Positions 16,442 through 25,978 are shown, counted from the first letter of the stretch. The stretch: 43,737 bases of DNA from Flavobacteriales bacterium (GCA_028281825.1 JANQJC010000113.1:1-43737); one strand, 5' to 3'. A program made the numbers and translations. Notes: generated by a model from the sequence alone, not told the origin.

Positions 16442-17689
16442 TTATTCCTGTTGTAATTTCTCGTTGATTACTTTAAACTTATCCATTTCACCTTTGTATA
16501 GGTACAGGTCTTTAAGTGCGGTTAAAGTATTAAAGTCGTCAGGATTTAATTCTAGCGCTTTCTCTAATGATGGTATTGATTTATCATACCATTCCTGTGC
16601 TTTAGCACTTTCTTCGTTATAAGCTTTGTCGTCAGTCAGTTCGTCCGCATAAGCCTGAATTAACTTGGCGTGGTTGATATATAATGCCCCCAGGTTGTAA
16701 TGGGCATCGAAATACTCTGAGTCTAACTCAACTGCTTTTTTGAACGCAGCTTCAGAGCTTTTCATAATTTCAACATAATCTTCTTCATAAGGGCTGCGGC
16801 CTTTAAGGTTGTCGTAGTCACCCAAATTATAGTATATAGTACCTAAGTTATATTGCAACACCTTGTTGTTGGGGTCTTTTTCAACGGCTAATTTCAGGTT
16901 ATTCAGCGCCTGGTCGTTTTTACCGGCTTTAAGGGCCATATTAAGCTCTTCGGTAATCAATATCCCATCAGATGGGTATTTCTCCCTACCTTCTTTAATG
17001 GTAGCTTCGTACTTGGTGTCGTCACCCATTTCACTGTAAGCCTTAGCTTTTAGGTAATACATTTCACCTGGCTTATAGCCCATTGCCAATAGCTCGTCAT
17101 AGTACTTAATGGCTTCTTCGTACATGCCAGCTGCCGCCGCTGAAACGGCTGCATTATTAAAGGCGTTGGTGTCAGTTTGTGCCTTTAGCATTGGCAATCT
17201 GTACACAGATGCCGCCGCTTCAAATGACTTAACAGCAGCCTTGAAATCCTTGCCTTGGTATTCTTGCACACCTTGACCATAGATTTGCCTGGCAGCAGCC
17301 AGTAAATTAAGTGGCAAACGCTCTTTAAGGCTATTATCCAAGTCTCTCTTTTTATCTCCTTCTGCATCAATATTGGCGGCCTTTACATAAGCATCAATGG
17401 CTACATGCAACAGGTCACGTGGTTTTTCGGCAGCAGAACGGATGCTGTCCTGGAACATCAATTGATGGCTTAGCCCCATATAGTACCAAGTACGTGCCTG
17501 ATTGCTCGTTTTTTCATGCTTAGACGCTGTTGTCACAGCTTTTATAGCTTCGTCAAGGTCGCGTATTTCGTTATACTTTTGGTAGTCGTTCATGTAACCT
17601 ATGGCACTTTCAACCTTCATTGATTGGCCAAAGGAAATCAGCGCAAGGCCAGAAAAAGCAGCGCTTAGTATCAGATGTTTCAACTTCAT
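16442..17689 (-). CDS. Secreted TPR-repeat protein downstream of gyrA
   Basis: Protein of 415 aa with a signal peptide (residues 1-22, LILSAAFSGLALISFGQ) and no lipobox Cys. The mature part is tetratricopeptide repeats almost throughout, for example KDFKAAVKSFEAAASVYRL, EEAIKYYDELLAMGYKPGE and NNKVLQYNLGTIYYNLGDY, ending with ALELNPDDFNTLTALKDLYLYKGE. It is likely a periplasmic protein-interaction scaffold. Its ATG lies 8 bp after the gyrA stop, so the two are almost certainly one transcript, closed by the terminator at 16388-16420. A gene of this kind behind gyrA recurs in Bacteroidota, but I know of no function for it. Confidence 0.85.
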   Translation of the reverse strand: MKLKHLILSAAFSGLALISFGQSMKVESAIGYMNDYQKYNEIRDLDEAIKAVTTASKHEKTSNQARTWYYMGLSHQLMFQDSIRSAAEKPRDLLHVAIDAYVKAANIDAEGDKKRDLDNSLKERLPLNLLAAARQIYGQGVQEYQGKDFKAAVKSFEAAASVYRLPMLKAQTDTNAFNNAAVSAAAAGMYEEAIKYYDELLAMGYKPGEMYYLKAKAYSEMGDDTKYEATIKEGREKYPSDGILITEELNMALKAGKNDQALNNLKLAVEKDPNNKVLQYNLGTIYYNLGDYDNLKGRSPYEEDYVEIMKSSEAAFKKAVELDSEYFDAHYNLGALYINHAKLIQAYADELTDDKAYNEESAKAQEWYDKSIPSLEKALELNPDDFNTLTALKDLYLYKGEMDKFKVINEKLQQE

Positions 17690-17697
17690 GCTATTGT

Positions 17698-20265
17698 TTA
17701 TTCGTTTTGGTTATCGTTTTCTTCTTCGCCTGCAAAATTATCATTTTCAGCGGATGGAGTAGTTTCATCACCTTCGGCTACCGGAGTTGTTCCCTCCTCG
17801 CCTTCTAATAATTCCTCTTCATCCTCTTCCACATCTACTTTTGCCACAGCTGCTATGGAGTCATCACCTTTCAGGTTGATGAGCCTCACACCTTGCGTGG
17901 CGCGGCCCATTATCCTTAAGTCTTTAACTGCCATACGAATGGTGATACCAGATTTGTTGATAATCATCAGGTCATTTTCATCATTCACTTCCTTAATTGC
18001 AATAAGCTTGCCAGTCTTGTCTGTGATGTTTAGGGTTTTTACCCCTTTACCACCCCTATTGGTGATACGGTAGTCTTCTACACTTGAACGTTTCCCGTAA
18101 CCGTTTTCAGATACTACCAGTACAGAACTGGCCTCAGGGTCTGTGATGCATATCATGCCTATTACTTCGTCATCCTTACCAGCCAAGGTAATACCTTTTA
18201 CACCTGAAGCATTACGCCCCATTGGCCTTACCTTCTCCTCAGGAAAGTGAATAGCACGGCCTGATTTAAGTGCCATAAGCATGTGGCTTTGTCCGTCCGT
18301 CAGTTTAGCTTCGAGTAGTTGGTCGCCTTCCCTTACATTGATAGCAATGATACCATTCTGGCGAGGACGTGAATAAGCTTCTAAAGTGGTTTTCTTCACT
18401 ACCCCATTTTTGGTGCACATTATTATATAATGGTTGTCCAAATACTCCTGGTCTTTCAAATCCTTCACATTGATAAAGGCCAATACTTTATCATCAGGAT
18501 CAATATTTATCAGGTTTTGGATAGCACGCCCCTTAGTAGCTTTTGCGCCTTCCGGTATCTCATAAACACGCATCCAGTAACACTTGCCCTTTTGTGTGAA
18601 GAACAACATGTAATTGTGGTTGGATGCTACAAACAAATGCTCAAGGAAGTCTTCGTCACGGGTGGTGCTACCTTTAGAGCCCTTGCCTCCCCTGCCTTGA
18701 CGCTTGTATTCACTGAGTGAAGTACGTTTAATGTAACCCATGTGCGATATGGTGATTACAACGTCTTCATCCTCAATAAGGTCTTCGATGCTGATGTCTT
18801 CAGCACTATACTCGATGTTTGACCTTCTCTCATCACCATACTTATCCCGAACTTCAATCAATTCGTCTTTGATGATTTGCATTCTTAAAGATTCGTCAGC
18901 GAGAATTTCTTTCAAGTGGGCGATGTGCTTCATCAACTCTTCGTATTCTTCTTTCAGTTTCTCACGCTCGAGTCCTGTCAGTTTCTGAAGTCTTAAATCA
19001 AGGATGGCACGAGCTTGAATTTCACTCAATTCAAAGTTGCTCATCAGACCTTCGCGGGCTTCTTCAGGAGTTCTAGACCCGCGAATAAGCTCAATTACAG
19101 CATCCAGGTTGTCGATAGCGATAATGAGACCTTCTAATATGTGGGCTCTTTTCTCTGCTTGCTCTAACTCATATTGGGTGCGACGAACAATAATCTCATG
19201 CCTGTGCTCAACGAAGTATTTGATGAGTTGCTTCAAATTGAGCAACATTGGCTTACCATGCACCAAAGCAATATTATTTACACTAAATGAAGTTTGTAAG
19301 GCCGTGTACTTGAATAAGTTATTCAATACTACATTTGGTATAGCATCTCTCTTCAATTCATACACAATGCGCATACCTTTTCTATCACTCTCATCGCGCA
19401 GGTCGCTGATACCTTCCAGTTTTTTGTCGTTGATAAGGTCGGCAGTTTTCTTAATCATCTCTGCCTTGTTTACCTGGTAAGGTATCTCAGTAGCGATGAT
19501 TTTTTCTCTACCATTGCTTTCCTCAAACATGGTTTTAGCACGCATCACGATGCGCCCGCGGCCTGTTTCAAAGGCATCTTTCACACCTTCATAACCATAT
19601 ACGGTGGCACCTGTCGGAAAGTCAGGTGCTTTAACGTGCTCCATCAGTTCTGATATCTCGATATCGTTATTATCGATGTAGGCTATTGTACCGTTGATTA
19701 CTTCGGTAAGGTTGTGTGGCGCCATGTTAGTAGCCATACCTACCGCAATACCACTGGCACCATTCACCAGTAGTTGTGGAATGCGCGTTGGCAATACTGT
19801 CGGCTCCTGGAGTGAGTCATCAAAGTTGAGAGAAAAATCAACCGTATTCTTATCGATGTCTGACAACATTTCTTCAGCAATCTTGCGCAGCCTTGCCTCA
19901 GTATAACGCATTGCCGCCGGACTGTCACCATCCACAGAGCCAAAGTTACCTTGGCCATCTACCAATGGGTAGCGCAACGACCAATCCTGGGCCATGCGCA
20001 CCAGTGCATCGTAAACAGAACTATCGCCATGTGGGTGATACTTACCAAGCACCTCCCCTACTATCCTCGCTGACTTTTTGTAAGGCCTGTTGGATAGTAC
20101 GCCCAAGTCGAGCATGCCGTATAAGATGCGTCTATGTACGGGCTTTAGTCCATCCCTAATATCAGGCAGCGCACGGGAAACGATAACCGACATCGAGTAA
20201 TCGATGTAGGCAGATTTCATCTCCTCTTCAATGTTTATTTTTATTATTTTCTCTCCTTCCGCCAT
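17698..20265 (-). CDS. gyrA: DNA gyrase subunit A
   Basis: Protein of 855 aa, usual length for GyrA, the DNA-cleaving subunit that with GyrB introduces negative supercoils using ATP. The catalytic Tyr is Y121 in MRYTEARL. The quinolone-resistance region reads [15 protein letters not shown], so the positions equal to E. coli S83 and D87 are S82 and D86, the quinolone-sensitive residues. The C-terminal beta-pinwheel (about 505-820) wraps DNA. Its GyrA box reads QGRGGKG instead of QRRGGKG. An acidic Glu-rich tail closes the protein. ATG chosen at [17 protein letters not shown], which matches family starts. The gene is followed by a TPR gene and is divergent from clpC, 262 bp apart. Confidence 0.98.
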   Translation of the reverse strand: MAEGEKIIKINIEEEMKSAYIDYSMSVIVSRALPDIRDGLKPVHRRILYGMLDLGVLSNRPYKKSARIVGEVLGKYHPHGDSSVYDALVRMAQDWSLRYPLVDGQGNFGSVDGDSPAAMRYTEARLRKIAEEMLSDIDKNTVDFSLNFDDSLQEPTVLPTRIPQLLVNGASGIAVGMATNMAPHNLTEVINGTIAYIDNNDIEISELMEHVKAPDFPTGATVYGYEGVKDAFETGRGRIVMRAKTMFEESNGREKIIATEIPYQVNKAEMIKKTADLINDKKLEGISDLRDESDRKGMRIVYELKRDAIPNVVLNNLFKYTALQTSFSVNNIALVHGKPMLLNLKQLIKYFVEHRHEIIVRRTQYELEQAEKRAHILEGLIIAIDNLDAVIELIRGSRTPEEAREGLMSNFELSEIQARAILDLRLQKLTGLEREKLKEEYEELMKHIAHLKEILADESLRMQIIKDELIEVRDKYGDERRSNIEYSAEDISIEDLIEDEDVVITISHMGYIKRTSLSEYKRQGRGGKGSKGSTTRDEDFLEHLFVASNHNYMLFFTQKGKCYWMRVYEIPEGAKATKGRAIQNLINIDPDDKVLAFINVKDLKDQEYLDNHYIIMCTKNGVVKKTTLEAYSRPRQNGIIAINVREGDQLLEAKLTDGQSHMLMALKSGRAIHFPEEKVRPMGRNASGVKGITLAGKDDEVIGMICITDPEASSVLVVSENGYGKRSSVEDYRITNRGGKGVKTLNITDKTGKLIAIKEVNDENDLMIINKSGITIRMAVKDLRIMGRATQGVRLINLKGDDSIAAVAKVDVEEDEEELLEGEEGTTPVAEGDETTPSAENDNFAGEEENDNQNE

Positions 20266-20481
20266 AAGTTTTATTTTATGTTAAAAACGTTTAGCACAAT
20301 TTTTGATACATTAATACTAAAAAAGTGTCCGAATTTACGGATTCTCCAAAGGATAGCGGTCATTTTTTAAGCCGTAATTACTAACAAATTTCTGTTGAAA
20401 AAATGGAAGATGTTTGCCGGCTATGTGGATTTTCTAGACTATTTTTGGGGTGTGTTGATGAATGTCCCGTCACAGACAGGA

Positions 20482-20512
20482 TTTGGGATGAACAAAAATT
20501 ATACTTGTTTTG
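20482..20512 (+). promoter_or_regulatory. Candidate promoter for clpC
   Basis: TTTG at 20482-20485, exactly 19 bp, then TTGTTTTG at 20505-20512, seven of eight positions of TAnnTTTG counting the two free ones. Transcription would start near 20519, giving a very short leader before the ATG at 20528. Confidence 0.6.
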
Positions 20513-20527
20513 TAAACTTACAGAGAA

Positions 20528-23113
20528 ATGGAAGCAAAATTTTCACCACGGGTTAAAGACGTGATTACCTACAGCAGAGAGGAAGCCCTGCGATTAGGCC
20601 ACGACTACATTGGTACTGAGCACCTGCTATTGGGATTGATACGCGAAGGTGAAGGTACTGCCATTAAGATACTTCAACAACTTGGGGTTGACCTGGCTGA
20701 GCTACGTAAAAAGATTGAGGCTTCCATCAAAAATACTGGCTCAACAGGTAAAAATAACCTGGGTAATATCCCATTGATTAAGCAAGCTGAGAAGGCCCTT
20801 AAGATAACTTATCTTGAAGCAAAGGTTTTCAAAAGCCCAACAATTGGCACTGAGCACTTGTTGTTATCATTGCTGAAAGACCAGGATAATATTGTGGCGA
20901 GAATTTTGCAGACATACCATATTGGATACGATGACATTAAGGAGGAATTAGACATGATGACAAACAAACCTATGCCGAAAGCAGAGCACGGAACGCCTGC
21001 AGACGACGATGACGAAGATGGTGGAACTTTTGGAGCGGGCTCTCGCAAGATGGGTGACACAAAATCAAAAACCCCTGTATTGGACAATTTTGGCAGAGAC
21101 CTGACAAAAATGGCAGAAGAAGGCAAACTGGATCCAATAGTTGGCAGGGAAAAAGAAATTGAGCGTGTATCGCAAATACTTTCAAGAAGGAAAAAGAACA
21201 ACCCTATACTGATTGGTGAGCCTGGTGTTGGTAAATCAGCCATTGCAGAAGGTCTTGCCATGAGGATAGTAAAGAGAAAAGTGTCGCGTGTACTTTTCGG
21301 TAAACGTGTGATTACGCTTGACCTTGCTTCTTTGGTTGCCGGTACTAAATACCGTGGACAGTTTGAGGAGAGAATGAAAGCTGTGATGAATGAATTGGAG
21401 AAGTCACCGGACGTTATCCTATTCATTGATGAGATACACACCATAATTGGTGCCGGCGGTGCTTCAGGTTCACTGGATGCCAGCAATATGTTCAAGCCAG
21501 CGCTTGCTCGTGGTGAGATACAATGCATCGGTGCCACTACCCTGGATGAGTACAGGCAATTTATTGAAAAAGACGGCGCTTTGGACAGGCGTTTCCAGAA
21601 GGTGATGGTTGACCCAACCAATGAAGAAGAGACGTTGGAGATACTCAATAATATTAAAGACAAGTATGAGGACCACCATAATGTGAACTTTACACCTGAA
21701 GCCGTGAAGGCTTGTGTAGCGCTTACTTCGCGTTATATCACAGACCGTTATTTGCCAGATAAGGCAATTGATGCGCTGGATGAAGCTGGTTCTCGGGTGC
21801 ATATTACCAATATTAAGGTTCCTGAAAAGATAGTTCAAATCGAGAAGAAGATTGAAGACATCAAAGATGAGAAGAACCGCGTGGTGAGAAGCCAGAAATA
21901 CGAAGAAGCTGCCAACCTTCGCGATAAGGAAAGGCAATTGCTTGAGGAACTGGAGAAAGAAAAGAAGAAGTGGGAAGAAGATACTAAGAGCAACCGTGAG
22001 ACTGTAACTGAGGACAACGTGGCCGAAGTGGTATCGATGATGAGTGGTGTGCCCGTGCAGCGTGTGGCCCAGAACGAGGGCGCGAAATTGCGTGAGATGT
22101 ATGGACAGATACAAGGTAACGTAATTGGCCAGGATGAAGCCATTAAGAAAGTGGTGAAAGCCATACAAAGAAACCGCGCAGGATTGAAAGACCCTAATAA
22201 GCCAATTGGCTCATTTATATTCTTGGGCCCTACTGGTGTTGGTAAAACTCAGTTGGCAAAAGTGATTAGCCGCTACCTGTTTGATAGCGAAGAAGCACTG
22301 ATAAGGATTGATATGAGTGAGTACATGGAGAAGTTCTCTGTGTCTAGGTTGATAGGAGCGCCTCCGGGATATGTGGGCTACGAAGAAGGTGGGCAGTTGA
22401 CGGAACGTGTTCGCAGAAAACCTTACTCTGTAGTGTTGCTTGACGAGATTGAAAAAGCTCATCCAGATGTATTCAACTTGTTGCTACAAGCTTTGGATGA
22501 TGGTATGTTGACCGACAGCCTGGGCAGAAAGATAGACTTTAAGAATACCATCATCATTATGACGAGTAACATCGGTACCCGTGAGTTGAAAGACTTTGGG
22601 CAAGGTGTTGGTTTCGCTACTGCGGCTCGCACACAAAATGCGGACGAGAATGCAAGGGGCGTAATTGAGAAGTCGTTGAAGAAGGCTTTTGCTCCTGAGT
22701 TCTTAAACAGGATTGATGATGTAGTTCTGTTTAACTCATTGAAGCGTGAGGATATCCATCAGATTATCGACATTGAGTTAGAAAGCCTTTACAAGCGCGT
22801 GGAAGGCCTTGGCTACCATATTTCATTGACTGATAAGGCTAAGGACTTTATCGCTGATAAGGGATATGATGAAGCCTTTGGTGCAAGGCCATTGAAAAGG
22901 GCTATACAGAAATACCTTGAAGACCCAATGGCTGAGGAAATCATCAACAACAGCATTGAAGAAGGTGATACCCTAAGTGTGGACTTTGACAAGAAAACCG
23001 AGGATATTAAATTCAAGGTTGAAAAGACAAAGGCTTCAAAAAAGGATGATAAAAAAGACTCTAAAGAAGAAGAGCAGGAAGAAAACGAAAGTTCTTCGCC
23101 TGGTAAGTCTTAA
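20528..23113 (+). CDS. clpC: ATP-dependent Clp protease ATP-binding subunit ClpC
   Basis: Protein of 861 aa, a HSP100 unfoldase that feeds substrates to ClpP. Order of parts: two Clp_N repeats (about 5-145), first AAA+ module with Walker A GEPGVGKS at 230-237, a UVR-type coiled middle domain (about 430-485, with EEAANLRDKERQL), second AAA+ module with Walker A GPTGVGKT at 567-574 and Walker B VVLLDEIEKAHP, and a VGF loop (GQGVGF) that docks to ClpP. The UVR domain marks ClpC rather than ClpB, which has a longer M-domain. A charged Lys/Glu-rich tail ends the protein. No clpP or mcsA/B gene is nearby. A strong terminator follows at once. Confidence 0.96.
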   Translation: MEAKFSPRVKDVITYSREEALRLGHDYIGTEHLLLGLIREGEGTAIKILQQLGVDLAELRKKIEASIKNTGSTGKNNLGNIPLIKQAEKALKITYLEAKVFKSPTIGTEHLLLSLLKDQDNIVARILQTYHIGYDDIKEELDMMTNKPMPKAEHGTPADDDDEDGGTFGAGSRKMGDTKSKTPVLDNFGRDLTKMAEEGKLDPIVGREKEIERVSQILSRRKKNNPILIGEPGVGKSAIAEGLAMRIVKRKVSRVLFGKRVITLDLASLVAGTKYRGQFEERMKAVMNELEKSPDVILFIDEIHTIIGAGGASGSLDASNMFKPALARGEIQCIGATTLDEYRQFIEKDGALDRRFQKVMVDPTNEEETLEILNNIKDKYEDHHNVNFTPEAVKACVALTSRYITDRYLPDKAIDALDEAGSRVHITNIKVPEKIVQIEKKIEDIKDEKNRVVRSQKYEEAANLRDKERQLLEELEKEKKKWEEDTKSNRETVTEDNVAEVVSMMSGVPVQRVAQNEGAKLREMYGQIQGNVIGQDEAIKKVVKAIQRNRAGLKDPNKPIGSFIFLGPTGVGKTQLAKVISRYLFDSEEALIRIDMSEYMEKFSVSRLIGAPPGYVGYEEGGQLTERVRRKPYSVVLLDEIEKAHPDVFNLLLQALDDGMLTDSLGRKIDFKNTIIIMTSNIGTRELKDFGQGVGFATAARTQNADENARGVIEKSLKKAFAPEFLNRIDDVVLFNSLKREDIHQIIDIELESLYKRVEGLGYHISLTDKAKDFIADKGYDEAFGARPLKRAIQKYLEDPMAEEIINNSIEEGDTLSVDFDKKTEDIKFKVEKTKASKKDDKKDSKEEEQEENESSSPGKS

Positions 23114-23134
23114 AACATAAATGCTTGAACAGTG

Positions 23135-23170
23135 AAAAGCCTCGCTCCTATTTTGGTGCGGGGCTTTTTT
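23135..23170 (+). terminator. Rho-independent terminator after clpC (copy 1 of a duplicated element)
   Basis: A 14-bp stem begins AAAAGCCTCGCTCC, has loop TATTTT and ends in a run of six Ts. The same sequence, with a few changes, recurs exactly 600 bp downstream after the toxin gene (23734-23768). Confidence 0.9.
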
Positions 23171-23226
23171 GTTGAGTTAGTGTGCAATATTTTTTTTATG
23201 AGTAAATTTGAATAAAGTATAATGAT

Positions 23227-23445
23227 ATGAATATCCAGGCAGAGAAGTTAAAGTTAGTAAAGATGATACTTGATGTAGATAATCCCAATCTCATTAATAA
23301 AGTAAAGTCATTACTGTATAAGGAGACCGACTTTTGGGATACCCTTACGATAGAACAAAAAGAAGATATTGAGTTGGGTATTGAAGAGCTTGATAACGGG
23401 GAAACTGCAAGTATGGATGAAATACTGAAGGATTTGAGGAAATGA
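23227..23445 (+). CDS. Antitoxin of a type II toxin-antitoxin pair
   Basis: Protein of 72 aa, acidic, with the layout of small Bacteroidota antitoxins paired with RelE/ParE toxins: an N-terminal helix (KLKLVKMILDVDNPNLINKVKSLL) and a C-terminal part DIELGIEELDNGETASMDEILKDLRK, a motif often found in such antitoxins (compare 'G---G----HEEV'). I see no clear ribbon-helix-helix or HTH signature. Its final codons overlap the toxin start by 4 bp (ATGA), the usual coupling for toxin-antitoxin pairs. The pair sits between two copies of one terminator. Confidence 0.85.
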   Translation: MNIQAEKLKLVKMILDVDNPNLINKVKSLLYKETDFWDTLTIEQKEDIELGIEELDNGETASMDEILKDLRK

Positions 23446-23732
23446 AAATAGTTTTCTCCAAGCGTTTTCGTATTCATCTTAATGCTCTCTTAGTTTATCT
23501 TGAGAATGAATGGTCGGAAAAGTCGAGAAGAAAGTTTGAAGATGTTTTATTGACCAAAATACATTCTATTCGAAAACATCCCGAAGCTTATAAAGAGTCT
23601 GGTAAGAAAACTGGCGTTAGGCAGTGCGTAATTACAAAGCATACATCTCTTTTCTATAGAATAAAGGATAATGAGATACAAGTAATTACCTTATTTGATA
23701 CTCGTCAAAACCCTGGCAAGTTGAAATTGTAG
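23442..23732 (+). CDS. RelE/ParE-family toxin
   Basis: Basic protein of 96 aa with the ParE/RelE fold: KIVFSKRFRIHLNALLVYLENEW at the start, then FEDVLLTKIHSIRKHPEAYKES, and the C-terminal strands RQCVITKHTSLFYRIKDNEIQVITLFDTRQNP. The final 'ITLFD-RQNP' is the hallmark of Bacteroidota ParE-like toxins. Members poison either gyrase or ribosome-bound mRNA, and sequence alone does not settle which. It overlaps the antitoxin by 4 bp and ends 1 bp before the second terminator copy. Confidence 0.88.
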   Translation: MKIVFSKRFRIHLNALLVYLENEWSEKSRRKFEDVLLTKIHSIRKHPEAYKESGKKTGVRQCVITKHTSLFYRIKDNEIQVITLFDTRQNPGKLKL

Positions 23733-23733
23733 T

Positions 23734-23768
23734 AAAAAGCCTCGTTCCTATTTTGGCGCGGGTTTTTT
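23734..23768 (+). terminator. Terminator after the toxin gene (copy 2 of the duplicated element)
   Basis: AAAAGCCTCGTTCC, loop TATTTT, then GGCGCGGG and six Ts. It differs from the clpC terminator at only a few positions, and the stem here is weaker. The offset between the two copies is 600 bp. Confidence 0.75.
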
Positions 23769-23794
23769 GTGTAAGATACTCTATAACGATTCAA

Positions 23795-24622
23795 CTAGTC
23801 GGAAAGCCTTAGTTTAGTATCTTTCAGAAGCTGAGTCTGAATGTTTATAATTTCAGTAAGCTTTTGGATTTTTCTTTCATCGCAAGCAGCAAAAGTTTTT
23901 CCGTTACCGAGGTATTCATAAAAATCAGTTGTATGATACTCTTTATCCATAAATTTATCATAATAAGTCACTTCTGAAACAAAATAAATTGGAAGATCTA
24001 TACCCCTAAATTTACATGGAACATCCACATAATAAATATTATTAGGACCACTCGCATATATATAATCACCTTTGAACGGAAGTACTCTTTTGAAATTAGG
24101 TGAAACAATAAAACTTCTTGTCCTAATGTCATATGCAAATCGTTTTCCCGTATTTTGAAATGTACAAAAAAACTTGTATTCTTCAGTATCATCACTAACT
24201 TTAAAGCTTATAAATTCTGTGTCATCAAGAATTATTACAGGTCTTCCACTGATTTTTTGATCAATCAGCGATTGATTTGAAACATCTAGTTGTTGATTTG
24301 TAATCTCAAGTTGCTTGTCTGTTAGGCCCTGTATCTCATCGAGATTAGCTATAATCTTATCATTCAATTCTTCAGCGATTTGAAGTTGTACAGTAAACAT
24401 ACTGTCAGCACGTTTGCTGTTTTCTTCTGAGTCTTTTAGAGCCTGACGAGATAATCTTGATGCGTCAATGGCTAATAGCAAAGCCGCTACAGCTACAATT
24501 AATTCAATTGTTGATTTGTTTTTGAGTAGGAATGCATGTAATTGTCTTAACCAGCTTAGTGGAGTATTTATTAGCTTTTTAAGCTTAAGTTTTTTCTTCA
24601 AGTGTATAATATTATAAAACAA
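23795..24622 (-). CDS. Hypothetical single-pass membrane protein with coiled coil
   Basis: Protein of 275 aa that I cannot assign to a family. Residues 1-35 are basic, followed by one membrane helix at about 38-55 (STIELIVAVAALLLAI). Residues about 58-125 form a coiled coil with repeats of the type QLEITNQQLDVSNQSL, and the C-terminal 145 residues form a probable beta domain starting GRPVIILDDTEF and including TGKRFAYDIRTRSF. A basic N-terminal segment suggests that end stays inside the cell. It ends convergently with the toxin gene and is followed upstream by the repeat-rich noncoding stretch. No neighbour gives a functional hint. AT content is high, as in accessory genes. Confidence 0.7.
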   Translation of the reverse strand: MFYNIIHLKKKLKLKKLINTPLSWLRQLHAFLLKNKSTIELIVAVAALLLAIDASRLSRQALKDSEENSKRADSMFTVQLQIAEELNDKIIANLDEIQGLTDKQLEITNQQLDVSNQSLIDQKISGRPVIILDDTEFISFKVSDDTEEYKFFCTFQNTGKRFAYDIRTRSFIVSPNFKRVLPFKGDYIYASGPNNIYYVDVPCKFRGIDLPIYFVSEVTYYDKFMDKEYHTTDFYEYLGNGKTFAACDERKIQKLTEIINIQTQLLKDTKLRLSD

Positions 24623-24686
24623 AGATAGTGAACAGTTTCTTTTTCCACTTCGAGGTATTACAAATCTTGAGAAGCTAAAAGGTGGG

Positions 24687-25015
24687 TTAATATTATGTCA
24701 CTCCTCTGGAGCTTTATCACCATTCTAATCTCTATTAATATTAGCCTCCTCTGGAGGCTACCTGCTTGGCATGAACATTTGGATATTGCCGATTTAGCTG
24801 CGGCGCAGCGATATATAAATAGCAGAGGAGATAAGCACACCACCCAAAGCTCTAGTGGAGCGACACGGTCAATCCCCCATTTCTTGGGATTTGAAATCCT
24901 AAGAATAGTGATGAAAGGCTTTGCGACCTCTGTGGTTATTTTTTTTAGACGCAAAATTTTGCGTCTCTACAAAGATTAATGTGTTGATTTTGAGTGTGTT
25001 ACACAGAAAATCAAC
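24687..25015. repeat. Palindrome-rich noncoding repeat element (MITE/REP-like)
   Basis: A 534-bp gap (24623-25156) without a credible gene holds nested repeats. Near-identical 17-mers in inverted orientation lie at 24699-24715 and 24846-24862 (14 of 17 match), enclosing 164 bp. TTAATATTA starts a 48-bp-spaced direct repeat at 24687 and 24735. Hairpins follow at 24743-24759 (AGCCTCC-TCT-GGAGGCT), 24797-24809, 24883-24903 and a perfect 20-bp palindrome, AGACGCAAAATTTTGCGTCT, at 24947-24966. A 9-bp stem hairpin spans 24983-25015. The layout fits a dispersed intergenic element. The last 140 bp before fabI show nothing further. Confidence 0.6.
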
Positions 25016-25156
25016 TAGCATTGTGTTACTACTTTTAACAGTATATACCCACAAATAACAAGCTAAAAAATTGCTAAAAAGGCCGAAAAACGCGTTTATC
25101 GATACCCCCGAGGGACTCACGGAAAATCTTGGTCGTCGAATAACATCGTATATTTT

Positions 25157-25978
25157 TTAGACCTCTTTACCGAGGACTTTTTCCATCACTTCAATGCTTA
25201 CCCCAGTCGTTGAGTACCCGCCATCGTGGTAGATATTTTGCATGGTAATCATTCTGGTTAAGTCGCTAAACATGGTAATACAGAAGTTAGCGCAGTCTTC
25301 AGCACTGGCATTGCCCAAAGGTGATATCATATCGGTATAGTCTAAAAGTGCATTAAAACCTTTTACACCAGTGCCTGCCGTAGTAGGTGTAGGTGACTGT
25401 GAAATTGTATTCACTCGTATTTTCTTTTCCTTGCCATATACCACACCAAAGCTACGGGCTATTGATTCCAGCATTGACTTGGCATCTGCCATATCGCCGT
25501 AGTAAGGGAATACTCGCTGGGCTGCTATGTATGTTAATGCCAGCACTGAACCCCAATCGCTGATGGCATCCAGCTTACGAGATACTTGCATCACTTTATG
25601 GAATGACATGGCTGAAACATCAACGGTCTTGTGGTAAAAATCATAATTCAAGTCTGGATATTTCCTGTTTTTTCTCACATTAGGTGACATACCTATGGAG
25701 TGAAGAATGAAATCCAATTTACCCCCCAATACTTCCATTGATTGGTTAATCAGGTTTTCAAGGTCTTCAAGGCTAGTGGCATCAGCGGGTATTACTTGTG
25801 AATTGGTCTTTTCAGCCAGCTCATTGATAGTACCCATACGCAAAGCCACAGGTGCATTGGTTAATGTAAAAGTTGCCCCCTCTTCATGCGCTTTCTCAGC
25901 TACTTTCCAAGCTATTGAGTTTGTATCCAGCGCTCCGAAAATAATACCTCTTTTTCCCTTCAATAAGTTATATGCCAT
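25157..25978 (-). CDS. fabI: Enoyl-[acyl-carrier-protein] reductase
   Basis: Protein of 273 aa, the normal length for FabI, which reduces trans-2-enoyl-ACP in the last step of each fatty-acid elongation round using NADH or NADPH. It has the Rossmann start KGKRGIIFGALDTNSIAW, the central SIGMSPN at 94-100, and the catalytic Y160-x6-K167 pair (PYYGDMADAKSML), a spacing specific to FabI. The triclosan-contact Y150 is also there (ALTYIAAQ). The C-terminal QNIYHDGGYST matches family ends. It is the last gene of the coaBC-porD-recN-fabI group, 35 bp after recN. The downstream gap holds no clean terminator. Confidence 0.96.
   Translation of the reverse strand: MAYNLLKGKRGIIFGALDTNSIAWKVAEKAHEEGATFTLTNAPVALRMGTINELAEKTNSQVIPADATSLEDLENLINQSMEVLGGKLDFILHSIGMSPNVRKNRKYPDLNYDFYHKTVDVSAMSFHKVMQVSRKLDAISDWGSVLALTYIAAQRVFPYYGDMADAKSMLESIARSFGVVYGKEKKIRVNTISQSPTPTTAGTGVKGFNALLDYTDMISPLGNASAEDCANFCITMFSDLTRMITMQNIYHDGGYSTTGVSIEVMEKVLGKEV

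Noticed and set aside
16245-16622. 125-aa plus-strand frame overlapping the terminator and the TPR gene
   Set aside because: Runs through a terminator hairpin and antisense to the TPR repeats.
19037-19480. 147-aa plus-strand frame inside gyrA
   Set aside because: Antisense to conserved gyrA codons, with a Ser/Ile-rich product typical of antisense frames.
20809-21663. Long open frame (284 aa) on the minus strand inside clpC
   Set aside because: Antisense shadow of clpC, which has complete motifs. Its product is Ser/Pro-rich low-complexity sequence with no domain.
21470-22168. Second long minus-strand frame inside clpC (232 aa)
   Set aside because: Also a shadow of clpC, overlapping the first antisense frame and lacking any recognisable fold.
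24947-24966. 20-bp palindrome read as a rho-independent terminator for fabI
   Set aside because: On the minus strand the stem is followed by As rather than Ts, so it lacks the U-run; it fits the repeat element better.
24695-24979. 94-aa frame in the 24.6-25.1 kb gap
   Set aside because: It is made of the palindromic repeats. The product has no domain or plausible start signals, and a perfect palindrome falls inside it.
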